Below, in pieces: positions 1-10,539 of a DNA stretch of 64,000 nt (its first letter is position 1; each line of letters opens with the position of its first letter). This stretch comes from Lamellibrachia columna. Lineage: Eukaryota > Annelida > Polychaeta > Sabellida > Siboglinidae. The notes under the pieces were generated by a model. That model was not told the DNA's origin. It saw only the letters and a program-made list of their open reading frames with translations, and did no database searches. The stretch covers positions 66,856,203 through 66,920,202 of the forward strand of contig OY759262.1 of NCBI GenBank assembly GCA_963662155.1, written 5' to 3'. Position numbers and translations under genes: made by a program.

Positions 1-256
1 ACGCCGTCCACGCGATACGGAATGTCTACTTTGTAAGTCAGGTTGTACAGCACGCCGTCCACGCGATACGGAATGTCTACTTTGTAAGTCAGGTTGTACA
101 GCACGCCGTCCACGCGATACGGAATGTCTACTTTGTAAGTCAGGTTGAACAGCACGCCGTACACGCGATACGGAATGTCTACTTTGTAAGCCAGGTTGAA
201 CAGCACGCCGTCCACGCGATACGGAAAGTCTACTGTGTAAGTCAGGTTGGCAGTTG
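1..256 (-). repeat. 51-bp tandem repeat, about 5 copies, cut by window edge
   Basis: Unit starts repeat at 1, 52, 103, 154 and 205. The unit is 17 codons long, so the minus strand stays open and reads a 17-residue repeat (core NLTYKVDIPYRVDG). The few differences between units change residues conservatively (F/I, F/Y, T/A, D/Y). On the minus strand the array is preceded at 257-258 by an AG after a T-rich tract, which resembles a splice acceptor, so an exon running off the window is possible. Two plus-strand frames are also open, so openness alone proves little. Confidence 0.85.
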
Positions 257-346
257 CTTAAATAAGAAAAAAACACCTAGATATGAAAGAATTTGAATGA
301 GATATAGTAATTGTATTTGGCATCTTCAAATATTGGGTTAGTGTAT

Positions 347-618
347 TGTTTGCCAATTATACTGCTTGGAGTCGTTGTAGCATCATCCTTCTAATACTGG
401 GGAAGTCTTCTGTTTGCCAATTATACTGCTTGGAGTCGTTGTAGCATCATCCTTCTAATACTGGGGAAGTCTTCTGTTTGCCAATTATACTGCTTGGAGT
501 CGTTGTAGCATCATCCTTCTAATACTGGGGAAGTCTTCTGTTTGCCAATTATACTGCTTGGAGTCGTTGTAGCATCATCCTTCTAATACTGGGGAAGTCT
601 TCTGTTTGCCAATTGTCT
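347..618. repeat. 64-bp tandem repeat, about 4.2 copies
   Basis: The core TGTTTGCCAATTATACTG recurs at 347, 411, 475 and 539, with a partial copy at 603. Copies are nearly identical, which suggests recent expansion. No coding potential is visible. Confidence 0.95.
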
Positions 619-1358
619 TGCCTGGGGATGGGGTTAGCTAGAGATTGGGTTAGCTACGGTTAGGCTTCATACCTTCAACTCCATGTGTCCGTTCACTTAC
701 AAAGAACTGCACACAACATTACACGGGTATTTAGACGTGGTGAATATACATTTATGACAATCAACGTTGATTTCCCATGCAAATTTTTTTTTATTTTATG
801 CTTTTAGCTTACCATAAACTCTTTCGGGCAATTTTAGCAGACGAAAAAAAAGGTGTTTTTCGACAACTAAATGTCTTATTAACCATCAAATAGCTTAACA
901 TGTCAGCTGATACACATCAAACGTTATAGCACAATATTAAAATGTACATTTATTTGAATTTTTTTTTATATAGTAGATCAGTTATAGGATACCTCCTAAC
1001 GGAGACGGTTACAAAGTTTAAACAATAGCGGCGCTTAGCAAGTAATGTTCTTGTTGACTAGATGGAATTAATAAAATTTATATAATATAATATTAACTAG
1101 CCTGACATAGACAATGTTCTAAGTCAAACGCACGCAACATGTGGCAAGTTAGCAGTTGTTTTGATTAGTAGCCACATCTGAGTCGGCAATTAACAGCTCC
1201 ATATTTAACAATTCTTCCTTTTGTGCAGCCTGTCCACACTACACACTCATTTGTTTGGTGACATACACACGTTTTTATCAGTGTATTTGTGATAAAAAAA
1301 AACCCTCCTCCATGACTGTTAGATGGCTACCGCATTTCCGTTGCCAAGGTGCCTATTT
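619..1358. other. AT-rich non-coding stretch
   Basis: No gene or repeat recognised. Several T and A homopolymers occur (around 786-793, 845-852, 960-967). The right part abuts the MITE-like element at 1359. Confidence 0.5.
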
Positions 1359-1807
1359 GGGTTCAGCATACTGTTACATTTCCAATTGGTGACCATGTTA
1401 ACGTTTTGCACGATTATAAGAAAACGGGACCATCAAAAATTCTGAAACTTCTTTCCTGCCGTTGTCAGCAGCTCATTGACTTGCTGGTCGAGTTTTGTCA
1501 AAATCACATATTTCTAACTCTTTTAAAACGGCTGAACGTGCCATACCCGTCAATATTTACCAATGTTTGCATAAATTACTACGCACACGTGCCTTGTGGC
1601 GAAAAATTTCCCCAAAATCCTTCCGCCAATTTAAATCATCTAAAAATCCACGGTTACACTGCTAACATGTTCTACCAGCAAACTTGCCAATGTGTCTGCT
1701 CATATGCAGTTATGTCAGATGATATGCATTTTTTAAAACTACACATATCTAAAATTACTGTGCCCTACAATGTAACCCACCAGGAAGTCTAACTGAGGCA
1801 TGATCCC
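1359..1807 (+). mobile_element. MITE-like non-autonomous DNA element, copy 1
   Basis: This ~449-bp stretch aligns along nearly its whole length with the reverse complement of 12961-13414. Shared blocks include CCATGTTAACGTTTTG and GATTATAAGAAAACG near the start, and ATTCTGAAAC. The ends are diverged inverted repeats (GGGTTCAGCATACTGTTA at the left; TAACTGAGGCATGATCCC at the right). It contains a 147-codon ORF (1349-1792), but the sister copy does not preserve that frame, so I do not call a gene. Flanks no longer show a clean target duplication, so this copy is older than the other. Confidence 0.75.
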
Positions 1808-1836
1808 ATATGTCATAGGGCACTATACTCTTGTTT

Positions 1837-1895
1837 GCCGCCATGTTAGTTTTATGCAAATGTTTCCATAATTACCCATAAATGCTCACTTCCGG
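1837..1895 (+). promoter_or_regulatory. Cluster of promoter-type motifs (YY1, octamer, ETS-like)
   Basis: Within 59 bp there are GCCGCCATGTT (1837-1847, YY1-type), ATGCAAAT (1854-1861, octamer), TTACCCATAAATGC (1872-1885, resembling the ZNF143-type submodule) and ACTTCCGG (1888-1895, ETS-type). Such motifs cluster in animal core promoters. No first exon is visible next to it and a LINE begins at 1929, so it may be coincidence, an orphan promoter or a transposon end. Confidence 0.25.
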
Positions 1896-1928
1896 CCCCC
1901 AACGACACGCTGTCCATCTATCGCATTT

Positions 1929-3231
1929 CAAGATTTAACAAGATTCAACAAGATTTGCCATCCAAGCCAAAGGCCCAGATGGCAAGTGGACAAGGAAGCC
2001 ATTGGCTTATCGAGAGTCCATCAATGTTCATCTACTTATAACCCGCCCTCCTGAGATATGTGTCAACCTTGTTTTTAAACATATTCACGCTGCTAACAGT
2101 TACACAATCTGTAGACAATTTGTTCCATTCATTTATTGTCCTCTGTGATAACGAGTGCTTCCTGATGTCCAATCTACATTGATCCTTTACTAATTTTACC
2201 TCATGTCCTCTAGTTCTGCTATCCTTCTTGAGTGAGAAAAACATATTTCTATCAATATTTTCATACCCATTCAATATCTTAAAAACTTCAATCTGATCTC
2301 CTCTTAACCTCCTTGTCTCTAGAGTTGTTAAACCACATTCTTTCAGGCGTTCTTCATAACTAAGGTCTCTAAGTTCTGGAATCATTTTAGTTGCTCTCCT
2401 TTGTATGCGTTCAAGCGTATCTGTTTCATTCTTACGATATGGTCTCCATGCTTGTATACAGTATTCTAAATGAATGAGGTCTAACTATTGCTTTATAAAG
2501 AGGTATAATTAACTTTTTTCCCTTGTATGTTATGTTTCTTCTAATCAATTCAAGAATTTGATTACCCTTTGAAGCTGCAATACCACACTGCTCTGAAACT
2601 TTCATATCAGCGCTTATTGTAACTCCTAAGTCCTTTTCTTTTACAGTAGTACCCAGACCAGTATCTCCCATTTTATAGTTTACATTCAAGTTCCCATGTC
2701 CTGTATGTAGACATTTACATTTCCCAAAATTGAACAACATCTGCCATTTCTCAGACCATTTCACTAATCTGTCTAGATCGTTTTGTAAATGTTGTTTATC
2801 ACCATCAGTATTAACCTTTCTAAACAGTTTTGTGTCATCCGCAAATTTCAGTACGTTACTTGTTATATTGTTGTCCAAGTCATTGATATAAATTAAGAAT
2901 AATATAGGTCCTAATACTGATCCTTGAGGTACCCTACTCAAAACCGATTTCCAATTTGAAACTTCTCCATCTACTACAACTCGTTGTCTTCTGTCAGTCA
3001 GCCATTGTTCTATCCAGTCAGTTATGCTGTCCCCGATACCATGGGCTTTTAATTTAAGTAGTAATCTTTGATGTGGCACTTTGTCAAAAGCTTTCTGAAA
3101 ATCTAAGTAGATAATATCTACTGGCGATCCCACGTCTATCCACTTAGTGATTTCTTCCAAAAAACATAACATATTTGTTAAGCATGACCTCGCTTTAAGG
3201 AATCCATGTTGAGATGAATTTAATAATTTAT
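1929..3231 (-). mobile_element. CR1-like LINE, family A copy 1, 5' truncated
   Basis: On the minus strand this runs from the palm region of the reverse transcriptase to the 3' end. The 3' terminus consists of short AATCTTGTT-like repeats (1929-1955) rather than poly(A), typical of CR1-type elements. The 5' break is at about 3231, where similarity to the other copies in the window stops abruptly. A 4-bp duplication near 2470 breaks the frame. Confidence 0.93.
2032..3231 (-). pseudogene. Reverse transcriptase remnant of family A copy 1
   Basis: Two out-of-frame pieces remain. Upstream piece (2475-3231) carries RT motif YLDFQKAFD, then SRVPQGS (glycine of SGVPQGS changed to arginine), IYINDLD and the catalytic FADD. 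Downstream piece (2032-2385) encodes the ~117-residue CR1-type C-terminal region (MIPELRDLSYEERL ... FKNKVDTYLRRAGYK). The frame is lost between them near 2430-2475. Amino acid identity to the copies at 50 kb and 60 kb is very high, so the insertion is fairly young. No endonuclease or ORF1 is present. Confidence 0.9.
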
Positions 3232-3602
3232 AAACACATTTGAAACCCATAAACACATTTGAAAGTAAAACAGAGAGAACAAACAACAACACATTAAAAA
3301 CAACTAGCATTAAAATGTGATAATACTAATACCAGTGGTTTATTTTATGATGATATAGGTACATTTAACGTGTTATGGTGTGCACAACTTGGGGGCCGGA
3401 AGTATCGCCTCGAACCGAGCATCACTTGTGTCTCCTATTGCTAGAACAGGTCAGTGACGCGCCAAGATAACCCCATGTAGGATTCTGTGGTTAAGACATG
3501 AACGATCGATTCCTTGTCATCCTTAACATAGAAATACGATCCTCATCCAACCAGGCTTAATGCGACAATGGTCTTTTCATCGATGGGCTACGGATGTATG
3601 TT

Positions 3603-3637
3603 TATATGTATATATATATATATATATATACATATAA
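3603..3637. repeat. (TA)n microsatellite
   Basis: An alternating TA tract interrupted by TATG and TACA at its ends. Confidence 0.9.
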
Positions 3638-3930
3638 AGATAAGAATATACGTCCAAAAAAATCCACATTTCCCCCCTTGCCACCCTGCGGACGCCCCTG
3701 ATTGTATTCACCATCTCAGCCGTTGTATGGAAACCCGTTGGTTTCCTCCCGCCTCTCCTGTCAATAAAGTGTCGGTGTGTTTCCCATGTTGACAACGCCC
3801 CTTGCTTGAGGAGAGCCATTGTAACCAGGAAACCATGTTTGTCCTTGGGCGGGGTTTTACGTACAGTACTATCATATTGTTGTACACCCGAGAGACACAT
3901 ATGGTGCCCCTACAACGAACTCCTACAATA

Positions 3931-3931
3931 A

Positions 3932-3962
<31 letters not shown>

Positions 3963-3973
3963 GCCACCGCCAC
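3931..3973. repeat. (CCACCG)n microsatellite
   Basis: About six to seven tandem CCACCG units. This produces spurious poly-Pro and poly-Gly ORFs on the two strands. Confidence 0.95.
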
Positions 3974-4469
3974 ATAATGAACAGGTAAATTGCTTTGAGC
4001 AGTTCTTACGACCTGATATCGTGATGTACAAGTACATACCTCTAAATTGTAAAAAAAAAACTAAACACCAATATTAACAATATTGTGAACTAAACCGGCC
4101 ACACCCGTGTTTACCTGCCGCCATCAGACGCTGTGGATGAGGGAGATAGCAGTCACGAGTGACAATATCGACATACCCAGAGTAATAATGTTGTCTTGTA
4201 ATAAATACTTTGTGCTGTTCTGAGCGGATGCGATGTCCGGGAAATGTGGGAGGGAAACCACTGGGTGGGAAATGCATGAACAATTGACACGTGGTAATGG
4301 ACGGGCGGAATGACAGAACGACATGATGTCATAATGACAAACATTAAACACACTGATGGAAAAAAGAACGAACGAGAGTCAGCGAAACATCAACATTATA
4401 TTTGATTAGTGGACCACCGAGTACAATGAGCACATAGATACTCCTAATGTTTAAATACTGTAAACCGAC

Positions 4470-4960
4470 TCGCTCATAAACGCCGCGCTCGTAGATTCAC
4501 ACACGATAATAATTATTGACAAACAGCCCACGCGACGGTTCACCATGTCTCCCCGCCATAGATTGGTCATGTAGTGTGTTGGCGCGTGCGACGGGCGCGG
4601 GTCGCTAGTCTCGGCTGGCTAGATGTCGTCTGCATCAGTCGTGCTCGGGAGTTTGAGAATAAAGACACGTGCATGCTAAGGTAGATAAACTATAGACGCG
4701 CGAGTAATTCTGAACACGTTTGGACGAAATTGGCGTGTCCAAGAGTGCCGAGTCGAGGTAATGTTGACGTGGATGTTAATAGCGGCTATGTCGGGGTTGT
4801 CGGCGGTGGATGGCGGCGTCGTCGTGACGGTAGCCGGAGACGCTATGGTCAACTGGGATGTCAACTGCCTCGGTGCGGGAGGCTGGCGCGTCTGTGGGTT
4901 GTGTGGCTGTTGCTATACCCGCCAGCGCACTAGGGTAGTTTGTAAGGGCAGCAATGTGAC
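4470..4960 (+). promoter_or_regulatory. CpG-rich patch, probable promoter and first-exon region
   Basis: CpG dinucleotides are dense here (for example GCGCGTGCGACGGGCGCGGG near 4581-4600, ACGCGCGAG near 4696) and rare on both sides. An inverted CCAAT motif (GATTGGTC) lies near 4562. The patch contains the LRRNT exon at 4761, which fits an unmethylated 5' gene end. The exact transcription start cannot be read off. Confidence 0.55.
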
Positions 4961-4999
4961 GGATGTACCCCAAGATCTGCCGAGGAACCTAACACACTT
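4761..4999 (+). CDS. First coding exon of an LRR protein (signal peptide plus LRRNT cap)
   Basis: The frame is open from 4689 and its first ATG is at 4761, with a purine at -3. The 79 complete codons begin with a hydrophobic segment (about residues 1-27) that fits a signal peptide. A cysteine cluster follows, CGLCGCCYTRQRTRVVC (residues 45-61), and then the sequence VTDVPQDLPRNLTH. This order is the LRRNT cap found at the start of extracellular leucine-rich-repeat proteins such as Slit-type proteins and LGR receptors. Two N-glycosylation sequons are present (NVT 65, NLT 76). The exon stops exactly at a perfect donor, GTAAGT at 5000, in phase 2, as is usual in genes built from single-repeat LRR exons. 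Extracellular binding is inferred from the family. Following exons were not located, so receptor type is unknown. Confidence 0.7.
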
Positions 5000-6130
5000 G
5001 TAAGTACAACGGTTTATGAAATTATGTGCTTTGACTTTGTCCTATCGTATTACGTGTATGCAGGTATGTCTTGTGTCAGTTATGAGCTCATACAGGGCCT
5101 GGCCCTGGGCCCTGGGCCTGAAACCCAAGGCCAAAGCAAAGGCAAAGCCACACAGGGACACCAGGGCCGAATCCAGGATCGTGCATTAATATGGAGGCAC
5201 TCTGGATATGTGTTATGACACTTGTCGGTGACGTAAAAACAGAAATGTGTCCATCGGCATCGACACGTAATATTGACAAGCAAAACTTGAACATCATTCT
5301 TTAACTGGCGTTGCCGTTGCACAAGTGGCCCAACACGTCAAGCAGCAATGGCAAAAGTGCATAATGGCAAACGGTACATTCAAATAGTTGTTAGTGGGGG
5401 AGGACGCTGGGTCTCCTGTGCACCTGGATGCGTTGCATATATACATGTGCAGTTACCAAGATGCCTATATCACAAACCATATATGGCGTGGCGATTAATT
5501 TTTAACAAATGCTTCTTTGGGTAGGGAGGCTAAAACGGTAAATGTCGATACCCAGTCCAAGTTGGAGCAAAGAAATATATTTCATTCACCATGATAGGCT
5601 CAGTTAAAATATCTGAATTACAATTACTGTTCCGAAAACATTTCTACTTAAGTGTCAAAAGTAAGAATTGATGTCTTAGCACCAGTTATAATGTATTTGT
5701 ATAAAAGTATTCCAGTCCATCAGTTACACTGGCCAAATACAATGATTACATGATTCAATTAAATGGCCATAGAACCTCAGAAAGTTGAGATCATGTGTAC
5801 ATACATCTTGTACAGGCCTTGACATTTAGCTTTTGTACCAAGTGGCCCATTGGGCCAGTAGATGTTAAAAGTTACAGGTCCCCTAAAGTGGCCCGAAATG
5901 TTTTTTATTTGATAAAAAAATCCACTATTTTTTGCAATACAGGATGCAAGTTTGGCCGTTATTTATTTTGCTGTTGGTGATTTACTTTCTTGCTTTCAGT
6001 CAGTATTCCGTATGGCAGATAATGTTGCTGCAGGAATCGTTTGAGAATCATATGCCCTATGTCGAAGCCGCAGGTGCAGCAGGTCGCGTTTTGGGAACGA
6101 CTGGTGATGCCGCTACATGCGTATCGAGAT
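5000..6130. other. Probable intron or intergenic DNA after the LRRNT exon
   Basis: Begins with the donor GTAAGT. Near 5095-5130 there is a GC-rich, partly palindromic stretch of GGGCC/CTGGG blocks. No LRR exon or other gene recognised. Confidence 0.4.
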
Positions 6131-6200
6131 ACACCTAGTTACACCTAGTTACACCTAGTTACACCTAGTTACACCTAGTTACACCTAGTTACACCTAGTT
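6131..6200. repeat. 10-bp tandem repeat, 7 perfect copies
   Basis: ACACCTAGTT is repeated seven times without a mismatch. Confidence 0.98.
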
Positions 6201-6593
6201 ATACTTGAAAATACGAACTGGACCTGACACTTTATATAACTATGACTGTTACACTTGGTGTTTTTTTCTTTCGAATATAATTTTTTGGACTGAAGTACAA
6301 AGTTACAGTAAACTTAGCTATCTGCGCCCTAGCTGGTCCTAGCGAACAGTCCGTGAACCAGTCGGTTTATATGAAATATATGTGCATTCAAGCGCAATTA
6401 GGCCCTATGCATAAAACCGTACTCATTGTCATTCATCAAAGTATGAAGATATTCTGCCTAAAGATGTCTCTAATACCTTTGAGATCGTTGGAAGAAGAGG
6501 AAAAACCTAGCTATACTTTTCAAATAATGATGTATCATTACTTTGTAAATTTTGTCAAATAAAAGAAAACCTGGCTCCAAAAAGGGTTGGGTT
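6201..6593. other. Unassigned stretch
   Basis: AT-rich, with a 69-codon ORF (6353-6562) that resembles nothing I know and lacks splice or domain support. Confidence 0.4.
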
Positions 6594-6712
6594 CTATGTA
6601 TATATTGTAGGGAGTGGTTAGCACCTGGTTTATTAATGATTTGTTGACCGTCTGCATGCACACATTATATGCCATTAGTCCGGAGCACTAACCACTTCCT
6701 ACAATATATATA
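6594..6712. other. Imperfect inverted repeat of about 34 bp around a ~50-bp centre
   Basis: The left arm contains ATATATTGTAGGGAGTGG and the right arm, read in reverse complement, ATATATTGTAGGAAGTGG. The arms differ at only a few positions. It may be a tiny MITE or a hairpin. Confidence 0.6.
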
Positions 6713-7049
6713 GGTTTTGTTTTATTTGGGTTCAACCATTGGCCTTTGGTAGATTTTCCACACGTAGCACACAGCTGGGAAAGGTATAGCATGTAAAACA
6801 CTCATAGAGTTGTGGTTAATTACCTAACGGCCATGTTCTCTAAACTCGCAATCTGACTGAGACCAAACAAATATATCCTAAAGTTCACACAAAGACTAAT
6901 TGTGAGCAGGTGCATTCATTACTCAGTTCTACCTGCACTAGAGGAAAACTTCAGTTTTTCTGGCTCATGGAAAGACACTCCCCAGTCTATTCATTTCAAC
7001 AAACCAAGTCCTTAGGCATAAGAAAAGAGTCTTGGAATGCCTATTAATG
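6713..7049. other. Unassigned stretch
   Basis: Nothing recognised between the inverted repeat and the G-rich array. Confidence 0.4.
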
Positions 7050-7460
7050 GTTCCTGGTGGCTGCATTGGGATGGGGGCGTCTGTGGCAGGCATTGGGATG
7101 GAGGCTTCTGGGGGCAGGCATTGGGGTGGAGGCTTCATGGGCAGGCATTGAGATGGGGAATTCTGGGGCAGGCACTGGGATGGAGGCATCTGGGGCAGGC
7201 ACTGGGATGGAGGCATCTGGGGCAGGCACTGGGATGGAGGCATCTAGGGGCAGGCATTGGGTGGAAGCTTTTGGGGCAGGCATTAAGGTGGAGGCTTCTG
7301 GGCAGGCATTGGGATGGAGGCTTCTGGGGGCAGGCATTGGGGTGGAGGCTTCTGGGGGCAGGTATTGGGGTGGAGGCTTCTGTGGCAGGCATTGGGATGG
7401 AAGCGTGTGGGGGCAGGCATTGGGGCAGAGGCTTCTGGGGTGGAGGCATTGGGGTGTTGA
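7050..7460. repeat. G-rich minisatellite, unit about 27 bp, about 15 copies
   Basis: Variants of GGCAGGCATTGGGATGGAGG repeat with small length changes (25-29 bp). The near-27-bp unit keeps several frames open on both strands, giving ORFs of 60 to 173 codons that are repeat artefacts. The plus strand has many closely spaced GGG/GGGG runs. Confidence 0.95.
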
Positions 7461-9552
7461 TTCATGATTTATTAAGTATGGTATATAAACTGGTTGTCCA
7501 AAAACACCACTTTTTGCCTGAATTACACTTCACACTGCCTGTACAAGCTGAACCTTAAAGAAACATTGACCAAAAGTCAATATAAATATGAAGTCTGCCC
7601 AGATCATCTGTCAGGGCATCTCAAGAGAAGCCCTCAGCGGGTAGCCTTTACTAGCCTTTGGCTCACTTCCCTCACAAAACTTGGATGCATTGTGCTAAAA
7701 CAGGAACTTCTGAAACCACATTAGAGCCCATTCTTAATATAATACGCACATAATATTATATGTTTCATAATTGATGAGCGTATTACAAGTAGACGATTAC
7801 ATTTTATTTTGTATGATGTCAACAGTTAATTTCATATTAACATGCATGCAGAAAATTACTAATTTTGCTCACCAGTTAGTGCAACTGAGATCAGAGCCAT
7901 GCCATATTTATGTTAAATTGAAACTAAAGGCTTTTTGGAGCCTTTGCACCTATAAGAGTACTTAAAAACTAACCATTTGCAACTATAATCAAGATTATCA
8001 CGCAAGTGGTTAACTAAATATACCTCATTGAACACCGAAAATCTTTTTTGTATGGGCAGTGCCATATTTGTTCATAATCCTACATCAAGAGTGCTGATTA
8101 GGTTTCCCACAACTCCAACTTTAAACGCCTGATCGTAGATGTAGACGATTTTAGCCACATACTTGCCAATAAGTTTGGACATGCTGTTTGCATCTAAAAT
8201 CAACTTATTTGGCAAGATAGTCCATTCATTCATTGCTTACTAACTGCCTTGCGTTCCGATTTGACAGTTCTCTTGATCGAGTGTTTGCATTGTGTCGAAG
8301 TCTTCGGCTGAGGTACATGATGGAAGATTGTTGGTACAGCTTCAAGCTTTAATGTTCTCTGTCGCTATAGCTGCACATGAGGTATTTGTTAAGCCTGACA
8401 TAAACTACTTTCACCAGATGAGAAAAATGTATGTAACACTGTATAGATCTGTTGTGATTGTGCATACTTGTAGTCAAACTACTTGCACTTCGTAAACCAA
8501 GTTAAGTACTAGCTTCCACCAAACTGCATATTAGTTGATATTGCTGTTGTTAATTGATCCTAAAACTACTCTTGTATTATCTGTACATTCCCTTGTTTGG
8601 CCGTCCTAATTGGTCGTCTGGCATGTGAACTGTTGACACAGCTCAACACTGGGTCATTGTAACAAATTGTGAAACACAACATCAAAATAATAGATATGGC
8701 AGATTATGTCGTCCATTAATCATTATGGTTTACTCATATCTTGTTTCGGTCTGCAAGAATGTTTTTGTTAACAAATCGATGCTGGCTATTTTAGGGAAGT
8801 GTACATTCCTTTGTGCAGGTTGGTTTGCCATTATCTGGGAGGCTTGTGGGAGCAGGGCATGCTTGATTAAGATAGGGAGATTGTGATAGGGCAAAATTGT
8901 CTAATAGAAACATGACCTGTGTGTTGTATAAACATCTAATTACAAGGGGGTGTGAAGCAATTACTACTACTGATAGCTGATGGATTCCGTGGTAACTAGA
9001 TTGTATTATAGTGTTATACCAGATATTGCCACTGGGTTCCAGATGACATATGATCAAATGTTATACCAGGTTTGTCTGTCAGCTTCTGATTCCATTTGAA
9101 CAACGTAACCATTATTCCATATTCAGCTCTGTTCACCATAACAATTTCTCCTGTTTTGCATTTTTTATTAATAATATTTATTATTATAATAATATTAAAA
9201 TAGAAATTTTAAACTGCAAGACAAAAGCATTATCTTTGTGAACAGAACCTTGAATATTAAATAAAATGGTTGCACAATAAAATGTTCTATCTAAACATTA
9301 TAGTGGTGTGTTCCATGGTAGACTGGATTCAGGCACCATCAATATTGTGGGACAATATTGCCATATCTTACCATTCGAGTTGTTAGTGGTGCTTCGTGGA
9401 CATATATGATATAGCCTGGCTTGACCTACTACTATTCGTCACATTGTGCAGTAGTTTCTACATGGCTCTTTTGGACACACAACAAAATATTTGTAATTTA
9501 ATTCACAAGTTGCGTAACCAACACACAGTCACTTAAGGACAGGATCACTTCA
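7461..9552. other. Two kilobases without a recognisable gene
   Basis: AT-rich, with only short ORFs (up to 88 codons) and no recognisable domain, LINE or array. TATTATTATAATAATA-type simple sequence lies near 9165-9195. Confidence 0.45.
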
Positions 9553-9692
9553 CTGGAGGGCATTACCTGGAAGGCATTACTTGGAAGGTACTACTTGGAA
9601 GGTACTACTTGGAAGGCATTACCTGGAAGGCATTACTTGGAAGGTACTACTTGGAAGGCATTACCTGGAAGGCATTACCTAGAAGGCATAAC
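9553..9692. repeat. 14-bp tandem repeat, about 10 copies
   Basis: The unit TGGAAGGCATTACC alternates with the variant TGGAAGGTACTACT in a partly regular order, suggesting expansion of small blocks. Confidence 0.95.
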
Positions 9693-9916
9693 CACGAAAA
9701 GGCTTTTTCATTTGGATAATAATCATATAATATTCTATATAAGACATAGATTTGCAATGTTTTATGGGCTTTGGTCTTGGATTTTGTGTCGTTAACAGTT
9801 ATACGACTTGTACGCCTATTATCAAAACTAAGAGATTTAATATTTCTTATCTGTTATCAAAATGACCTTGAAAAAGAATGAGTGCGTTGGACAAGAGAAC
9901 TTACATTTCACATTAC

Positions 9917-9949
9917 CACTCACCCCAACATAAATTATTGGGGTGAGTG
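9917..9949. other. Perfect 12-bp hairpin with 9-nt loop
   Basis: CACTCACCCCAA (9917-9928) and its exact reverse complement TTGGGGTGAGTG (9938-9949) flank a 9-nt loop. After one mismatch a further three pairs form. It lies just before the 51-bp array. Confidence 0.85.
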
Positions 9950-10009
9950 ATAATCGCTTTCAAAATAAATCTCGGTCAAATAAATGTCCACCATTGGACA
10001 AATTACAAT

Positions 10010-10400
10010 ACAATGAGACATCTTTGAGAACAAGACATGGAATGACCCATCGTCTGATACACAATGAGACATTGTTGAGAACAAGACATGGAGTGACCCA
10101 TCGTCTGATACACAATGATTCATTGTTGAGAACAAGATGTGGAATGACCCATAGTCTGATACATAATGAGACATTGTTGGAAACAAGACATGGAATGACC
10201 CATCATCTGATACACAATGAGACATTGTTGAGAACAAAACAGAATTTCCCATCATCTGTTACACAATGACTCATTGTTGAGAACAAGATGTGGAATGACC
10301 TATCGTCTGATACACAATGAGACATTGTTGAGAATAAGATGTACAATGACCCATCATCTGTTACACAAAGAAACATGTTCAGAACAAAACAAGAACAAAC
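10010..10400. repeat. 51-bp tandem repeat, about 7.5 copies
   Basis: The core AATGAGACATTGTTGAGAAC recurs every ~51 bp with scattered substitutions. The unit equals 17 codons, so a 17-residue repeat frame (HNETLLRTRHGMTHRLI) is open over 9943-10269. Copies differ at synonymous and non-synonymous positions alike and the frame ends at 10269, so I read it as a minisatellite. Confidence 0.92.
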
Positions 10401-10539
10401 TTCTGACCAGAATTGGGGTCAGTTTTGCTATATCAATTCCAGTTCAAGTTACACACTAATTATACATACCAATTCCAATTATCAATTCCACATTAAAAGA
10501 AAAGTATATGAACAGAGCAACCATAGACATCCTGTCAGT

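Larger units (their letters stand above)
3404..4469. other. Non-coding stretch with two microsatellites
   Basis: No convincing gene. Short ORFs on both strands overlap and are driven by the simple repeats at 3603-3637 and 3931-3973. Composition is mixed. Confidence 0.5.

Noticed and set aside
620..665. Telomere-like GGGTTAG words
   Set aside because: Only two or three irregular occurrences; not a TTAGGG array.
4676..4973. Overlapping ORFs on the opposite strand and other frame at the LRRNT exon
   Set aside because: Shadows of the CpG-rich exon; only the 4761 frame shows a domain and ends at a perfect donor.
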